This document shows positions 35,535-45,808 of a stretch of 64,000 nt of DNA, in pieces. The notes beneath the pieces are model-generated. The model saw only the letters and a list, made by a program, of their open reading frames with translations, had not been told where the DNA came from and ran no database searches. Source of the DNA: Arcobacter roscoffensis (lineage in GTDB: Bacteria > Campylobacterota > Campylobacteria > Campylobacterales > Arcobacteraceae). The translations under genes and the position numbers were made by a program. The stretch covers positions 2,294,001 to 2,358,000 of the forward strand of contig NZ_CP100595.1 of the NCBI RefSeq assembly GCF_024267655.1, in the 5' to 3' direction. Position 1 is the stretch's first letter, and each line of letters begins with the position of its first letter.

Positions 35535-37727
35535 TTAAATCCTTTTAATTCTTGCAGTCTTTTTTACTTGTGTTTTTCCAAAAGAAGATATGATTTTTTC
35601 TTTTGGTCCATCTGCCACTACTTTTCCATCTTCTATAACTATCAATCTATCAACTAATGATAATAAAGAAGGTTTATGAGTAATTAGTAATAGCGTTTTA
35701 TCTTTTATAATTGTCTCTAAACTTTTTTTGAATTTTGTTTCAGATAATTCGTCCATCATATTTGTTGGTTCATCTAATAGTAATATGTTTGGATTTGAAA
35801 GAATGGCTCTTGCAAGAGTAACTGATTGTCTTTCTCCACCGGATAGACCTTCACCTCTCTCCCCTACTATCAAATCATAACCTGCTTCATGTTTACCTAA
35901 AAAATCATGTACACCTGCTATTTTTGAAGCTTTTAGTATTTGCTCGTCACTTGCATATTGTTCTGCTATTGATATATTATCTTTTATACTTCCCATAAAT
36001 AAAAAAGGTTCTTGAGGAACATAACCAATTGATCTTCTTAAATCAACTGGATCTATTTGTCTTATATCAGTGTTATTTACTATAACTGAACCCTTATCTG
36101 GTTCATATAGATTTAATAAAAGCTTTGCAAACGTAGATTTACCAGAACCAATTTTTCCTATGATCCCTACTTTCTCACCCTCTTTGATTGTAAGATTTAT
36201 ATTTTTTAGCACATTAAATTTTTGATCTTTATATGAAAACTCAATATCTTTAAATATGATATCTCCTTTTAAATCAGGTCTACTTAAAAAGTTTTTATTT
36301 GGATCTCTTTCAACAGGCATTTTCATAGTTTCATCAATATTTTCAAGAGACAGCATGGTTCTATCAAGCCTTATAATCATACCAACAATTTGAGACACAG
36401 GTCCAATAACTCTACTATTCAACATCATAGCAGCTATAATTGCTCCCATTGTTATTGTTCCTTCACTTGCTAGAATTACACCAAACGCTACTATTAATAC
36501 TCCTGATAGTTGTGAAATAAAACCTACAAAATAAGTAACTATTTGTGATAAATAGTGAGATTTGTTTCCATAATAAGAAGTTTGAGAGATAGATCTTTCC
36601 CAATGAGTTCTCATTCTATTTAATGCTCTAACACTTTTAATGATTTCTAAACCTGTTACTGTTTCAGTTAAAACAGTCTGTTTTATTTGCTCTTCTTTTG
36701 CAGAATTTAAAATATTTTTTTTAATAGGTCTTTGCATAAACCAAGAAAATGTTATTGCTATTAACATAGTTGCTAAACTAACATATGCTAAATCTCCTCC
36801 TATATAAAAGATAACTCCTATAAAAAGTAAAACAAAAGGTAAATCAACAAAAGCAGTAATAGTTGCTGTAGTGAAAAATTCTCTAACACTTTCAAAGGAT
36901 TGTAGTCTACTTACAAACATACCAGTAGAACTTGGTTTTGAATCCAGTTTAATATTTAACAGTTGATCAAATATCTTACTTGACATACGAATATCTGCTC
37001 TTTTTCCTGCTTGTTCGATAAAGTAGGCTCTAATTAATTTTAGTATTAAATCAAAAAACAATACAAAAACTATACCTACAAGTAAAACCCATAAAGTATC
37101 TATTGATTTATTTGGTAATACTCTATCATATACATTCATAGTAAATAAAGGAACAAATATAACAAAAATATTTATTAGAATTGCAGCTATAATTACTAAT
37201 TTATAAATAGATATATTTTTTTTCATTGTTCTAAAAAACCAGCGTTTATTATCTTTTATATCTATATCTTTTTGTACTCTATTTTCAAAATTATAAGCTG
37301 GTTTTACTATCAGAAGGTTATTTGTATAAATCTGTTGAAGACTCTCAATAGAAATATGGGTTTCACCTTCATTTACATGTGGCATTATTAAAGTTACTAT
37401 TTTATCTTTTTTATCTATATTTAAAACTACACAAGCTTTATTATCTTCTAAAATCATTACTGCAGGTAAAGCTTTATTGTCAATTTCTTCTATTTTTCTA
37501 GAAACTGCTTTTGTTATAAGTCCGATTTTTTTTGCAGCAGTTTTAAACATAGATGGAGTCATCAAAGAATCATGAATAGCAAGACCTGCTATCAATGACT
37601 CTTTTGAAGATGCTCTTTTATGGAATTTAGAAAGAAAAAATAAAGACTCTAAAAGTGTATCAATCTTTTTAGAGTCATCTTTTATTGAATCGAAATCTTC
37701 ACTGAAATTTATATTTTTTTCACTCAA
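35535..37727 (-). CDS. Type I secretion ABC exporter (LapB/RtxB family)
   Basis: 730 residues. The N-terminal C39-peptidase-like domain (about 20-150) lacks the catalytic Cys, as in exporters that bind unprocessed substrates. A six-helix membrane domain (about 170-460) is followed by an ATPase domain (about 490-720) with Walker A GKIGSGKST, signature LSGGERQS, Walker B ILLLDEPTNMMD and an H-loop (LITHKPS). It belongs to the family that exports giant RTX or LapA-type adhesins. It lies 8 bases after the TolC-like gene and is joined to the HlyD gene. The likely substrate in this window is the adhesin at 57663-64000. Confidence 0.93.
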   Translation of the reverse strand: MSEKNINFSEDFDSIKDDSKKIDTLLESLFFLSKFHKRASSKESLIAGLAIHDSLMTPSMFKTAAKKIGLITKAVSRKIEEIDNKALPAVMILEDNKACVVLNIDKKDKIVTLIMPHVNEGETHISIESLQQIYTNNLLIVKPAYNFENRVQKDIDIKDNKRWFFRTMKKNISIYKLVIIAAILINIFVIFVPLFTMNVYDRVLPNKSIDTLWVLLVGIVFVLFFDLILKLIRAYFIEQAGKRADIRMSSKIFDQLLNIKLDSKPSSTGMFVSRLQSFESVREFFTTATITAFVDLPFVLLFIGVIFYIGGDLAYVSLATMLIAITFSWFMQRPIKKNILNSAKEEQIKQTVLTETVTGLEIIKSVRALNRMRTHWERSISQTSYYGNKSHYLSQIVTYFVGFISQLSGVLIVAFGVILASEGTITMGAIIAAMMLNSRVIGPVSQIVGMIIRLDRTMLSLENIDETMKMPVERDPNKNFLSRPDLKGDIIFKDIEFSYKDQKFNVLKNINLTIKEGEKVGIIGKIGSGKSTFAKLLLNLYEPDKGSVIVNNTDIRQIDPVDLRRSIGYVPQEPFLFMGSIKDNISIAEQYASDEQILKASKIAGVHDFLGKHEAGYDLIVGERGEGLSGGERQSVTLARAILSNPNILLLDEPTNMMDELSETKFKKSLETIIKDKTLLLITHKPSLLSLVDRLIVIEDGKVVADGPKEKIISSFGKTQVKKTARIKRI

Positions 37728-37735
37728 TTGTTTAC

Positions 37736-39391
37736 CTATTTAGATTTTTTTATAAAATATGAATTTGGAAACTTATAATCTAAACTCTCTTTTAATGAAA
37801 CAGCGTTCTGTTTTCCTTTTATATTATAAGCAGCTAAAGTATATGAGGCTTTTGAATTTAATATAACTTTTAACTTTTGATTGTTTTTTAAATCGGTTTT
37901 AGTATTATCTAAAACATCTTGTGCTTTTTTCATAGTTGAATATGTATTTAAAAATAATGCATATTCATTTTCAACTGAAGTTTTTGGTGTAGATATTTGT
38001 GTCTCTAAAGTAGAAGACTCCTCTAAATTTAACTCTTCTTCCATATCTTTTAACTCATCTTTTTTAGGTTCTTCTTTAAAAAAGTCGTCTGCATCACATA
38101 CTTGTCTTTGTGAATCAGATATAGTGTTTTGTAATGTTGACATTAATTTTAAGATTTTATAATATGATTGATACATATTAAATTGAGTGTTAATCAGTGA
38201 TATTTTAGAATTGTATAAGTCTGCTTCAACATTTAAAACATCAATAAAACTTCTTGTTCCTGAATCAAATTGATCTTTATAGATTTCTATGATTTGCTTA
38301 TTTTCTTCAATAAACTGTTTTAATTCAATTATTTGACTTTTTGAAGTTTGATAAGTATTAAAAGATGAAGTTAGTTGATCGATAATGTCTTTTGTCACGA
38401 CATCAAGCTTAGCTTTAGATTCTTTAAGAAATAGCCTCTCTCTTTGAGATGCCTTCTCATCAGATAAACCATTAAAAATATTATATGTTAACTCTATTTT
38501 TCCTGTGTATCTTTTTGTTTCAGTTTCATCAGTGATAAGTTCATCATCATGAATAGCTTGAAGTTTAAATTTTAAAGTAGGTAAAAAGTTTGAATCTGTT
38601 TGAGCTAATTTTTCTCTTTGTTCTTTTATATTTTCTATCTGCTCTTTGATTTTATAATTTGAACTTAATGCAATAGTTTTTAAATCTTTTAAAGATGATG
38701 GAACTTTAGATTCATCAATACTTGGTCTACAAATTTCACCTAAAACTTTCATACCAACATTTTTATCAAATGAACTTTTTGCTAGATTGTAGTTATTTAT
38801 TTCATCAAATAATTTATTTTTTGCATTATGAATTTTTGCTTTTGTTTGAACCTTATCTAAAATAGTACCGTTTATATCTTCTGTTTCTCTTGCAATTTGA
38901 AGATAATTATTATGAACTTTTATATTATCTTCAGAGATATTTATTCTTTCTTGCGACTTTACCATATTTAAATAAGAAATAATTCCATCTAATATAATAT
39001 TTTCTATATCATCAGAGTTTTTATATTTATTAGACATATAAGTATATTTTGCACTCTCAATTTTACTTGAAGATAATCCTCCATCATAAAGAAGTTGTTC
39101 TAAATCAAGTCTAATATTATTTCCTGTTCTTGTTTCATTCGTATTTAATGTAGGAGACTTTTCTTTCTCTTTTATTTTTTCTAATGATGCTGTTAAATCT
39201 ACCTTTGGATAGTAAGCTGTTTTTTCTTCATCAATATAATTTTTAAATGCATTATTATTTAGTGATTTTGAATATATATCTTGATTACTTTTTAAAGTAT
39301 GCGAAACTACATCCTTTAAAGAAGTAGCTTCTCCAACACTAAAAAGCACCATTAATACAGGGATACCATAGATAAATCTATTGTTTTTCAT
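37736..39391 (-). CDS. TolC-family outer-membrane channel (LapE-like) with C-terminal extension
   Basis: 551 residues. A signal peptide (cleavage near GEA) is followed by the two OEP repeats of TolC (about 25-220 and 230-430), with the YDGGLSSSKIESA and YNIFNGLSDEKAS segments typical of LapE/AggA-type proteins. After about residue 440 comes an acidic linker, then a 75-residue C-terminal domain (KNNQKLKVILNSKASYTLAAYN). This may be a SPOR-like peptidoglycan-binding domain, as seen on some LapE proteins. It is the first gene of the type I operon, under the promoter at 39418-39446, with an AAAGGA ribosome site. Confidence 0.9.
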   Translation of the reverse strand: MKNNRFIYGIPVLMVLFSVGEATSLKDVVSHTLKSNQDIYSKSLNNNAFKNYIDEEKTAYYPKVDLTASLEKIKEKEKSPTLNTNETRTGNNIRLDLEQLLYDGGLSSSKIESAKYTYMSNKYKNSDDIENIILDGIISYLNMVKSQERINISEDNIKVHNNYLQIARETEDINGTILDKVQTKAKIHNAKNKLFDEINNYNLAKSSFDKNVGMKVLGEICRPSIDESKVPSSLKDLKTIALSSNYKIKEQIENIKEQREKLAQTDSNFLPTLKFKLQAIHDDELITDETETKRYTGKIELTYNIFNGLSDEKASQRERLFLKESKAKLDVVTKDIIDQLTSSFNTYQTSKSQIIELKQFIEENKQIIEIYKDQFDSGTRSFIDVLNVEADLYNSKISLINTQFNMYQSYYKILKLMSTLQNTISDSQRQVCDADDFFKEEPKKDELKDMEEELNLEESSTLETQISTPKTSVENEYALFLNTYSTMKKAQDVLDNTKTDLKNNQKLKVILNSKASYTLAAYNIKGKQNAVSLKESLDYKFPNSYFIKKSK

Positions 39392-39417
39392 CTTCTTTCC
39401 TTTAATTTAATAACGCA

Positions 39418-39446
39418 ATTATATACTAAAAAGATAAAAAAATCAA
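39418..39446 (-). promoter_or_regulatory. Sigma70 promoter of the type I secretion operon
   Basis: Minus strand TTGATT (39446-39441), 17-base spacer, TATAAT (39423-39418), about 27 bases before the ATG of the TolC-like gene. Four of six and six of six bases match consensus. Confidence 0.75.
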
Positions 39447-39522
39447 TAATTAATTTTAATTAAATTTATTAATTTATTATAAAATGCAACCAATTTGTAA
39501 TTATTAATAATAAAAAAATAAG

Positions 39523-39550
39523 TTGAGTTATAGTAAAATTACATCATAAT
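39523..39550 (+). promoter_or_regulatory. Possible promoter of the polysaccharide operon
   Basis: TTGAGT (39523-39528), 16 bases, CATAAT (39545-39550). Transcription would start near 39557, just at the AGAGGA ribosome site (39558-39563) of the first gene, giving a very short leader. This is moderate evidence only. Confidence 0.4.
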
Positions 39551-39572
39551 TTATTTTAGAGGAATTATTTTT

Positions 39573-40661
39573 ATGTATGAGCTACCACTTTTAGGCTTTT
39601 TTTTGATAATTTTTACATATATGTCTATAAGAAAGTTTATTAACCTTGCTCCTAAGTTAAAACTTATTGACATTCCTAATCAAAGAAGCTCACATAAAAG
39701 TGTAACTCCAAGAGGTGCTGGAATAGTTTTTGGTACGACTTTTTTAATTTCACTTTTTTTATATTATCAAGGAGAAATTACACCACATCTACTGATTATT
39801 CTTTCAATTTTGATAGTTTTTATAGGTGGAGTAGTTGATGACATTTATACACTTAGTTCAAAAACAAAACTAGCATTTATAGTTTTGGCTGCAATAATTG
39901 CTTATTTTGATGGATATACTATTAGTAGTATTGGTACATATTTTGGATATGAACTTAACTTAGGAATTATTGCATTGCCATTTACACTTTTTGCAATAAT
40001 TGCATTTACAAATGCTGTTAACTTAACTGATGGACTTGATGGACTTGCTTCATCAATTTCAATAATAATTCTTGCAGCTTTACTGACAATAGGAATTTTA
40101 AATAATGATACCATGCTTACAGTATGGCCAGCACTTTTAATATGTTCTGTCCTAGGTTTTTTGATACTAAACTGGTATCCAGCAAAAGTTTTTATGGGAG
40201 ATAGTGGTTCCTTACTTCTTGGCTTTATAATTGCAATACTTAGTATAAAGGCTTTAGAATATGTAAATCCTGTAGCAATATTCTTTTTAGCAGCTGTTCC
40301 AATTTTAGATACTTTAGTTGTATTTAGAAGAAGAAGACAAAGAGGAAAATCACCCTTTGAAGCTGATAAAAATCACCTACATCATATACTTGATAATATC
40401 AAACAAAATAAAGCATTTACAGTAAAAATGCTTATTTTTATGCAACTAACATTTTCTTGTATGTTTCTACAATTATACAAGCAAGATGATGGATTAAATC
40501 TTTTAATATTTTTTCTACTATTTTTAATATTTTTTGATCTTTTTGACCCACGAGCTAGAAAAAGACCTAAAAATGCAAAACTGAAAAAAAAATACAAAAG
40601 ATTAAAGAAAGAAAAAAAAGAAAATCAAAAACTTGAAAAAAAGCTTGAAAATATATCATAA
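39573..40661 (+). CDS. WecA/MraY-like polyprenyl-phosphate glycosyl-1-phosphate transferase
   Basis: 362 residues with about ten membrane helices. Family motifs in order: DIPNQRSSHKSVTPRGAGI, GGVVDDIYTL (Asp-Asp), NAVNLTDGLDGLA, FMGDSGSLLLGF and HLHH near residue 270. These enzymes move a sugar-1-phosphate (GlcNAc, or related) from UDP-sugar to undecaprenyl phosphate at the inner membrane and start repeat-unit assembly. The C terminus is a long Lys/Glu tail (about 330-362). Being first in the operon fits the initiating role. The sugar transferred cannot be told by eye. Confidence 0.88.
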   Translation: MYELPLLGFFLIIFTYMSIRKFINLAPKLKLIDIPNQRSSHKSVTPRGAGIVFGTTFLISLFLYYQGEITPHLLIILSILIVFIGGVVDDIYTLSSKTKLAFIVLAAIIAYFDGYTISSIGTYFGYELNLGIIALPFTLFAIIAFTNAVNLTDGLDGLASSISIIILAALLTIGILNNDTMLTVWPALLICSVLGFLILNWYPAKVFMGDSGSLLLGFIIAILSIKALEYVNPVAIFFLAAVPILDTLVVFRRRRQRGKSPFEADKNHLHHILDNIKQNKAFTVKMLIFMQLTFSCMFLQLYKQDDGLNLLIFFLLFLIFFDLFDPRARKRPKNAKLKKKYKRLKKEKKENQKLEKKLENIS

Positions 40662-40673
40662 AGAAGGAATAAA

Positions 40674-41702
40674 ATGAGATATGAAAAGATAAAAGAAGAG
40701 CTCTTAAATAATCCAAAGAGATGGTTAATAACAGGATGTGCTGGATTTATAGGCTCAAATCTTTTAGAAACTCTTTTAAAACTAAACCAAAAAGTCATAG
40801 GTCTAGATAACTTTTCAACTGGTCATCAACATAATTTAGATGATGTGAAAAATTGTGTTTCAAATGAACAATGGAAAAACTTTTCTTTTATTAAAGGTGA
40901 TATTTCTGATTATGATACTTGTGATATTGCTTGTAAAAATGTAGATATTATTTTAAATCAAGCTGCATTAGGTTCAGTTCCAAGATCAATTGATAATCCT
41001 GTAATTTCAAATAATTCAAATGTAACAGGTTTTTTAAATATTTTAACAGCCGCAAAAGAAAATGGTGTAAAAAGATTTGTATATGCTTCATCTTCATCTG
41101 TTTACGGTGATAGTGTTGAGCTTCCAAAAGTAGAAGAAAGAACAGGTAGTCTTTTATCACCTTATGCTGTTACAAAATATGTAAATGAACTTTATATGGG
41201 AGTTTTTTATAAGTGTTATGGCTTTGAATCAATTGGACTTAGATATTTTAATGTATTTGGTAGAAGACAAGATCCAAATGGAGCGTATGCAGCAGTAATG
41301 CCAAAATGGATTTCTTCAATATTAAATGGTGAAAATGTTTACATAAATGGTGATGGTGAAACATCAAGAGACTTTACATATATAGATAATGTTATTCAAG
41401 CAAATATTTTAGCAGGAACTACAACAAATAAAGAAGCTTTTGCTCAAGCATTTAACACAGCAGCAGGTGGAAGAGAAACACTAAATAATTTATATAATGC
41501 AATAACAAATGGTATAAAAGAAAAATTACCAGAATTAGAAGTAAAAGAAGCAGTTTATAGAGATTTTAGAGCAGGAGATATAAGACATTCAAATGCAAAT
41601 ATTAATAAAGCAAAAGAACTATTAGGATATGAACCAACTCATACACTTGAAACAGGCTTACAAGAATCAATAGCTTGGTATATAGAGAACTTAAAGAAAT
41701 AA
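40674..41702 (+). CDS. UDP-GlcNAc/UDP-GlcNAcA C4-epimerase (WbpP/TviC type)
   Basis: 342 residues of the extended short-chain dehydrogenase family. It shows the NAD motif [19 protein letters not shown] with the catalytic Ser/Thr region, and the YAVTKYVNE Tyr-x3-Lys site. The N terminus ([15 protein letters not shown]) is characteristic of WbpP and TviC, which interconvert UDP-GlcNAc/UDP-GalNAc or their uronic acids. Together with the dehydrogenase 24 bases downstream it should supply UDP-GalNAcA for the surface glycan. The order of the two reactions (WbpP-like or TviC-like) is not decidable from sequence alone. Confidence 0.85.
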   Translation: MRYEKIKEELLNNPKRWLITGCAGFIGSNLLETLLKLNQKVIGLDNFSTGHQHNLDDVKNCVSNEQWKNFSFIKGDISDYDTCDIACKNVDIILNQAALGSVPRSIDNPVISNNSNVTGFLNILTAAKENGVKRFVYASSSSVYGDSVELPKVEERTGSLLSPYAVTKYVNELYMGVFYKCYGFESIGLRYFNVFGRRQDPNGAYAAVMPKWISSILNGENVYINGDGETSRDFTYIDNVIQANILAGTTTNKEAFAQAFNTAAGGRETLNNLYNAITNGIKEKLPELEVKEAVYRDFRAGDIRHSNANINKAKELLGYEPTHTLETGLQESIAWYIENLKK

Positions 41703-41726
41703 ATATTAATTGGGAGAGATGAATAA

Positions 41727-42974
41727 ATGAATAAAATTTGTGTAATAGGTCTAGGATATGTGGGATTGCCATTAGCAGCAGCATTTTCATCAAAATATCA
41801 TGTAGTAGGATTAGATATATATCAAGAGAGAATTGATGAATTATCACGTGCGTTTGATAGAACATTAGAATTAAATGAATCACAATTGCAAGAAGCTATT
41901 GATAATGGTATAAAATTTACTTGTAGTATAGATGATATAAAAGATTGTAATATTTATATAGTAACAGTACCAACTCCAATTGATAAAAATAAAAGACCAG
42001 ATTTAACTCCCTTAATTAAAGCAAGTGAAACTGTAGGAAAAGTTCTAAAAAAAGATGATATCGTAATTTATGAATCAACTGTTTATCCAGGAGCTACAGA
42101 AGAAGATTGCGTACCTGTACTTGAAAAGTTCTCAAATCTAACTTTCAATAAAGACTTCTTCTGTGGTTATTCACCTGAAAGAATTAACCCAGGTGATAAA
42201 GAACACACAGTTACAAAGATTCTAAAAGTAACAGCTGGTTCAACTCCTGAAATTGGAAAAAAAGTAGATGCATTATACTCTTCTATTATAACAGCTGGTA
42301 CTCACTTAGCACCAACAATAAAAGTAGCAGAAGCAGCAAAAGTAATTGAAAATAGTCAGAGAGATATAAACATTGCATTTGTAAATGAATTAGCAATTAT
42401 CTTTAATAAACTTGGTATTAATACAAATGATGTACTAGAAGCAGCAGGAACAAAATGGAACTTCTTACCATTTAAACCAGGATTAGTTGGTGGACATTGT
42501 ATTGGAGTTGATCCATATTATTTAACACATAAAGCACAATCAATTGGATATAACCCTGAAATTATTTTAGCAGGAAGAAGACTAAATGATAATATGGGTA
42601 TATATGTAGCTAATCAAGTAATAAAACTAATGATTAAAAAAGGTCATAAAATAGAAGGTTCTAATGTATTAATGTTAGGAATTACTTTTAAAGAGAATTG
42701 TCCAGATATTAGAAATTCAAGAGTAATTGATGTAGTAGAAGAATTACAAGAGTTTGGATGTAATATAGATGTATATGATCCATGGGCAGATAAAGAAGAA
42801 GTTAAACATGAGTATTCTTTAGATTTAGTAAAAGATATAGACACATTAAAATATGATGGAATAGTAGTAGCTGTTGCTCATGATCAGTTTAAAACTTTAG
42901 ATTTATCAAATAGAGATAAAGCTGTTTTATTTGATATTAAGTCTATTACATACGATATGGATGGGAGATTATAA
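41727..42974 (+). CDS. UDP-N-acetylhexosamine 6-dehydrogenase (WbpO/TviB type)
   Basis: 415 residues. It shows the N-terminal NAD motif [27 protein letters not shown], the central [21 protein letters not shown], and the catalytic cysteine segment [15 protein letters not shown]. The C-terminal Rossmann part contains [17 protein letters not shown]. It oxidises C6 of a UDP-HexNAc to the uronic acid with two NAD. Paired with the upstream epimerase, the expected product is UDP-GalNAcA, so the polymer is predicted to be acidic. Length is normal for the family. Confidence 0.93.
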   Translation: MNKICVIGLGYVGLPLAAAFSSKYHVVGLDIYQERIDELSRAFDRTLELNESQLQEAIDNGIKFTCSIDDIKDCNIYIVTVPTPIDKNKRPDLTPLIKASETVGKVLKKDDIVIYESTVYPGATEEDCVPVLEKFSNLTFNKDFFCGYSPERINPGDKEHTVTKILKVTAGSTPEIGKKVDALYSSIITAGTHLAPTIKVAEAAKVIENSQRDINIAFVNELAIIFNKLGINTNDVLEAAGTKWNFLPFKPGLVGGHCIGVDPYYLTHKAQSIGYNPEIILAGRRLNDNMGIYVANQVIKLMIKKGHKIEGSNVLMLGITFKENCPDIRNSRVIDVVEELQEFGCNIDVYDPWADKEEVKHEYSLDLVKDIDTLKYDGIVVAVAHDQFKTLDLSNRDKAVLFDIKSITYDMDGRL

Positions 42975-42996
42975 ACTTTTAGTTTATATTTTTTAA

Positions 42997-44520
42997 ATGA
43001 CTATTAACAAAAATAAACAATTAAAGATAGGTATTATGTTAAATTATATAACTATTTTTATGACTACAGTTATAGGATTATTTTTAACACCAATTATAAT
43101 TAAATATCTTGGTAATTCTGAATATGGACTCTATAGTTTAATGGGTGCATTTGTTGGATATTTAACTGTTATGGATTTTGGCTTAAATAATAGTATAGTT
43201 AGATTTGTTTCAAAATATCAAGCAGAAAAAAACCTTAAAGATGAAGAGAATTTTCTTTCTACTGTAATGATTATATATCTTTTCATATGCACTTTAATAA
43301 TTATAATTTCATCAATTATATATATAAATTTTGAAAATATTTTTACTGAATCTTTAACTTCAGAAGAATTAGAAAAAGCAAAATTAATGTTTTGCATATT
43401 AGTATTAAATATAGTAATAACATTACCGGGAGGATCATTTAAAGCAATATCAAATGCCTATGAACATTTTATATTTCCAAGAATATCTGAAATTATAAAA
43501 TATCTATCTAGATCACTATTAGTTGTAGTAATTTTAACTAATGGTTCAGATGCAATTGGTTTAGTAATATTAGATACTATTGCAAATATATCGATTATAA
43601 TAATTAATGCTATTTATGTTTTAAAAGTTTTAAAAATAAGATTCAAAGTACATTCATTTAACAAAAAACTTACAAAAGAAGTGTTTACATACTCTATTTG
43701 GGTTTTTGTATTTAGTATAGTAGGTGTTCTACAATGGCAATTAGGACAATTTTTAGTTGGCATTAACAGCAATACAGAAAATGTTGCTATATACTCAATT
43801 GGAGTTATGCTTGGCACATATTATGGCACATTTTCTTCTGCAATTTCAAGTGTAATGATACCCAAAGCATCAAAAATGATAATTAATAACTCATCAAATA
43901 TTGAATTAACTAATATGATGATTAAAATAGGAAGATACTCTTTTATAATCTTAATGTTAATTTTAGGAAACTTTATACTATTTGGAAGTGAATTCATAAT
44001 TTTATGGGTAGGTGAAACATATACTAAGGCTTGGATTATTGCTTTAATAATTATGATTACATATACGATACCATTAATTCAGTCTTTTGCAAATACAATT
44101 TTAGAAGTCAAAGCTTTATTTAAATTTAAAGCTATAGTTTATATTTTTTCGATTACTTTTGGTGCTTTTTTAGGATTAATACTTTTGGAAAAATCGGGTA
44201 TTGAAGGTATGATACTTGGAACTTCCATAGGGTGGTTAGTTGGAATAATTATAATGAACTTTTATTATCAATATAAGATTTGTCTAAATATAAAAAACTT
44301 TTATATGGCAATTTTTACTAAACCTTTTATCTTCTTCTTAACTATATTGACATTTTGTAATTTTATTAATAATTATTTTGACTTATATGAATTAAATTCT
44401 TCATGGTTATTTTTATTAATTAAAATAGCTCTATTTTCAATAATATATATATTTTTTTCATTCTTTCTATTATTGAATAAAAATGAGAAAAACCAATTGA
44501 AAAATTTAATAAAAAGGTGA
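42997..44520 (+). CDS. Wzx-type O-unit flippase
   Basis: 507 residues with about 14 membrane helices, and the MATE/PST-type polysaccharide-transporter N terminus (TPIIIKYLGNSEYGLYSLMGAFVGYL). It would flip lipid-linked repeat units across the inner membrane for polymerisation by the EpsG/Wzy-like protein at 49485. AT content rises from here to about 50600 compared with the two nucleotide-sugar genes before, as is common in the variable centre of polysaccharide loci. It starts 22 bases after the dehydrogenase. Confidence 0.9.
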   Translation: MTINKNKQLKIGIMLNYITIFMTTVIGLFLTPIIIKYLGNSEYGLYSLMGAFVGYLTVMDFGLNNSIVRFVSKYQAEKNLKDEENFLSTVMIIYLFICTLIIIISSIIYINFENIFTESLTSEELEKAKLMFCILVLNIVITLPGGSFKAISNAYEHFIFPRISEIIKYLSRSLLVVVILTNGSDAIGLVILDTIANISIIIINAIYVLKVLKIRFKVHSFNKKLTKEVFTYSIWVFVFSIVGVLQWQLGQFLVGINSNTENVAIYSIGVMLGTYYGTFSSAISSVMIPKASKMIINNSSNIELTNMMIKIGRYSFIILMLILGNFILFGSEFIILWVGETYTKAWIIALIIMITYTIPLIQSFANTILEVKALFKFKAIVYIFSITFGAFLGLILLEKSGIEGMILGTSIGWLVGIIIMNFYYQYKICLNIKNFYMAIFTKPFIFFLTILTFCNFINNYFDLYELNSSWLFLLIKIALFSIIYIFFSFFLLLNKNEKNQLKNLIKR

Positions 44521-44524
44521 TTAA

Positions 44525-45808
44525 ATGTTAACAATTAAACAAATAAAATTTACTAATGATGGTAAAAGAATAGAATATGACTATGAATATTCAAAGAATA
44601 TTTCAAAATATTTTAATAGTACTGATAACTTTTTTGTTGAGTTTCAAAGTGATATTAGTTCAACACCAGAAGGTTTGGCGGTCATTCCATTTCTAGGAAA
44701 TTTAGTTACGATATCATGGTTTATTGGTTTTGATATAAAATTAGACATTCTTGATAAAGAATATTATGAATCACTAATTAAAATCAAACAGGTTTTTATT
44801 AATTACTTTCCTGAAATCAAAGAAAAATCTAGTAATTTAATTGTTAATAAATTAGTAACTACTAATTATTTGACAAACAAAGAATCAATGTTATTTAGTG
44901 GTGGAGTTGATGCTTATACTACATATTTTAGAAGAAATTCTAAAAATATAGATTTAATTACTATTTGGGGAGCAGATGTAGAATTATCAGATAGTAATCA
45001 ATGGAATAGAGTTTTATCATTAAATAACAATGAGAATATTTTAAGAAATAATGATAAATGTATTATCCGCTCTAATATGAGAACTTTTTATTCTCATAAC
45101 GTAAATTTTTTACATAAAAATCTTGGATGGTGGGGAAGTGTTCAACATGGATTAGGTTTAAATTCACTTATTGCGCCATTAAGTTTTATAAAAGGTTATT
45201 CAAAATCATTTATTGCTTCTTCTTATACAGCAGATTTTCAGTATGCATGGGGCTCTACACCAGATATTGATAATAATATTAAATGGGGTTCAACTCAAAT
45301 AATTCATGATGGATTTGAACTTAAAAGACAAAATAAAGTACAAGTAATTGTACAAAGTATAAAACAACTTGAAAGTAATTTAAACCTGAGAGTTTGTTAT
45401 TCTGAAATTAATAATTTTACAAATTGTTCAATGTGTGAAAAATGTCATAGAACAATTATAGGAATTATTTTAGAAAATGATGATCCAAATAAATATGGAT
45501 TTAAGGTTACTAAGAATATTTACAAAGAAATAATAAATTCATATAAAGAAGGATTTGCTTCTGAAGGAGCTAAATACTTCTGGTGGGAGATTTTGAATAG
45601 AATTAAGGATAAAGAAAAAATTTTCATTTTTAAAAATGAAGTTGAAGAATCAAATGATTTAAAAGAACTAGAAGATTTATTAGATTTAAATATGAAAAAA
45701 AAACCACCAAATAAATCTTTGCTTAGCAAATTAAAATTTTTTTTAATAAATAAATATCCTAATTTATTTATTAAATACTCAAAGTTTAAAAAGGTTATAA
45801 GAAAATGA
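44525..45808 (+). CDS. QueC-like PP-loop protein of unknown function in the glycan operon
   Basis: 427 residues, not a glycosyltransferase. Residues 125-130 read SGGVDA, close to the PP-loop ATP-pyrophosphatase motif SGGxDS (Ala replaces the Ser). A cysteine cluster CSMCEKCHRT follows at 301-310 (Cys 301, 304, 307), like the zinc site of QueC-type enzymes. GWWGSVQHGL at 201-210 and the conserved-looking ASSYTADFQYAWGS segment lie between. PP-loop enzymes adenylate a carboxyl or carbonyl group. A role in modifying a sugar or making an unusual glycan precursor is inference. It ends 4 bases inside the pyruvyl transferase gene (ATGA), so the two are translationally coupled. Confidence 0.6.
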   Translation: MLTIKQIKFTNDGKRIEYDYEYSKNISKYFNSTDNFFVEFQSDISSTPEGLAVIPFLGNLVTISWFIGFDIKLDILDKEYYESLIKIKQVFINYFPEIKEKSSNLIVNKLVTTNYLTNKESMLFSGGVDAYTTYFRRNSKNIDLITIWGADVELSDSNQWNRVLSLNNNENILRNNDKCIIRSNMRTFYSHNVNFLHKNLGWWGSVQHGLGLNSLIAPLSFIKGYSKSFIASSYTADFQYAWGSTPDIDNNIKWGSTQIIHDGFELKRQNKVQVIVQSIKQLESNLNLRVCYSEINNFTNCSMCEKCHRTIIGIILENDDPNKYGFKVTKNIYKEIINSYKEGFASEGAKYFWWEILNRIKDKEKIFIFKNEVEESNDLKELEDLLDLNMKKKPPNKSLLSKLKFFLINKYPNLFIKYSKFKKVIRK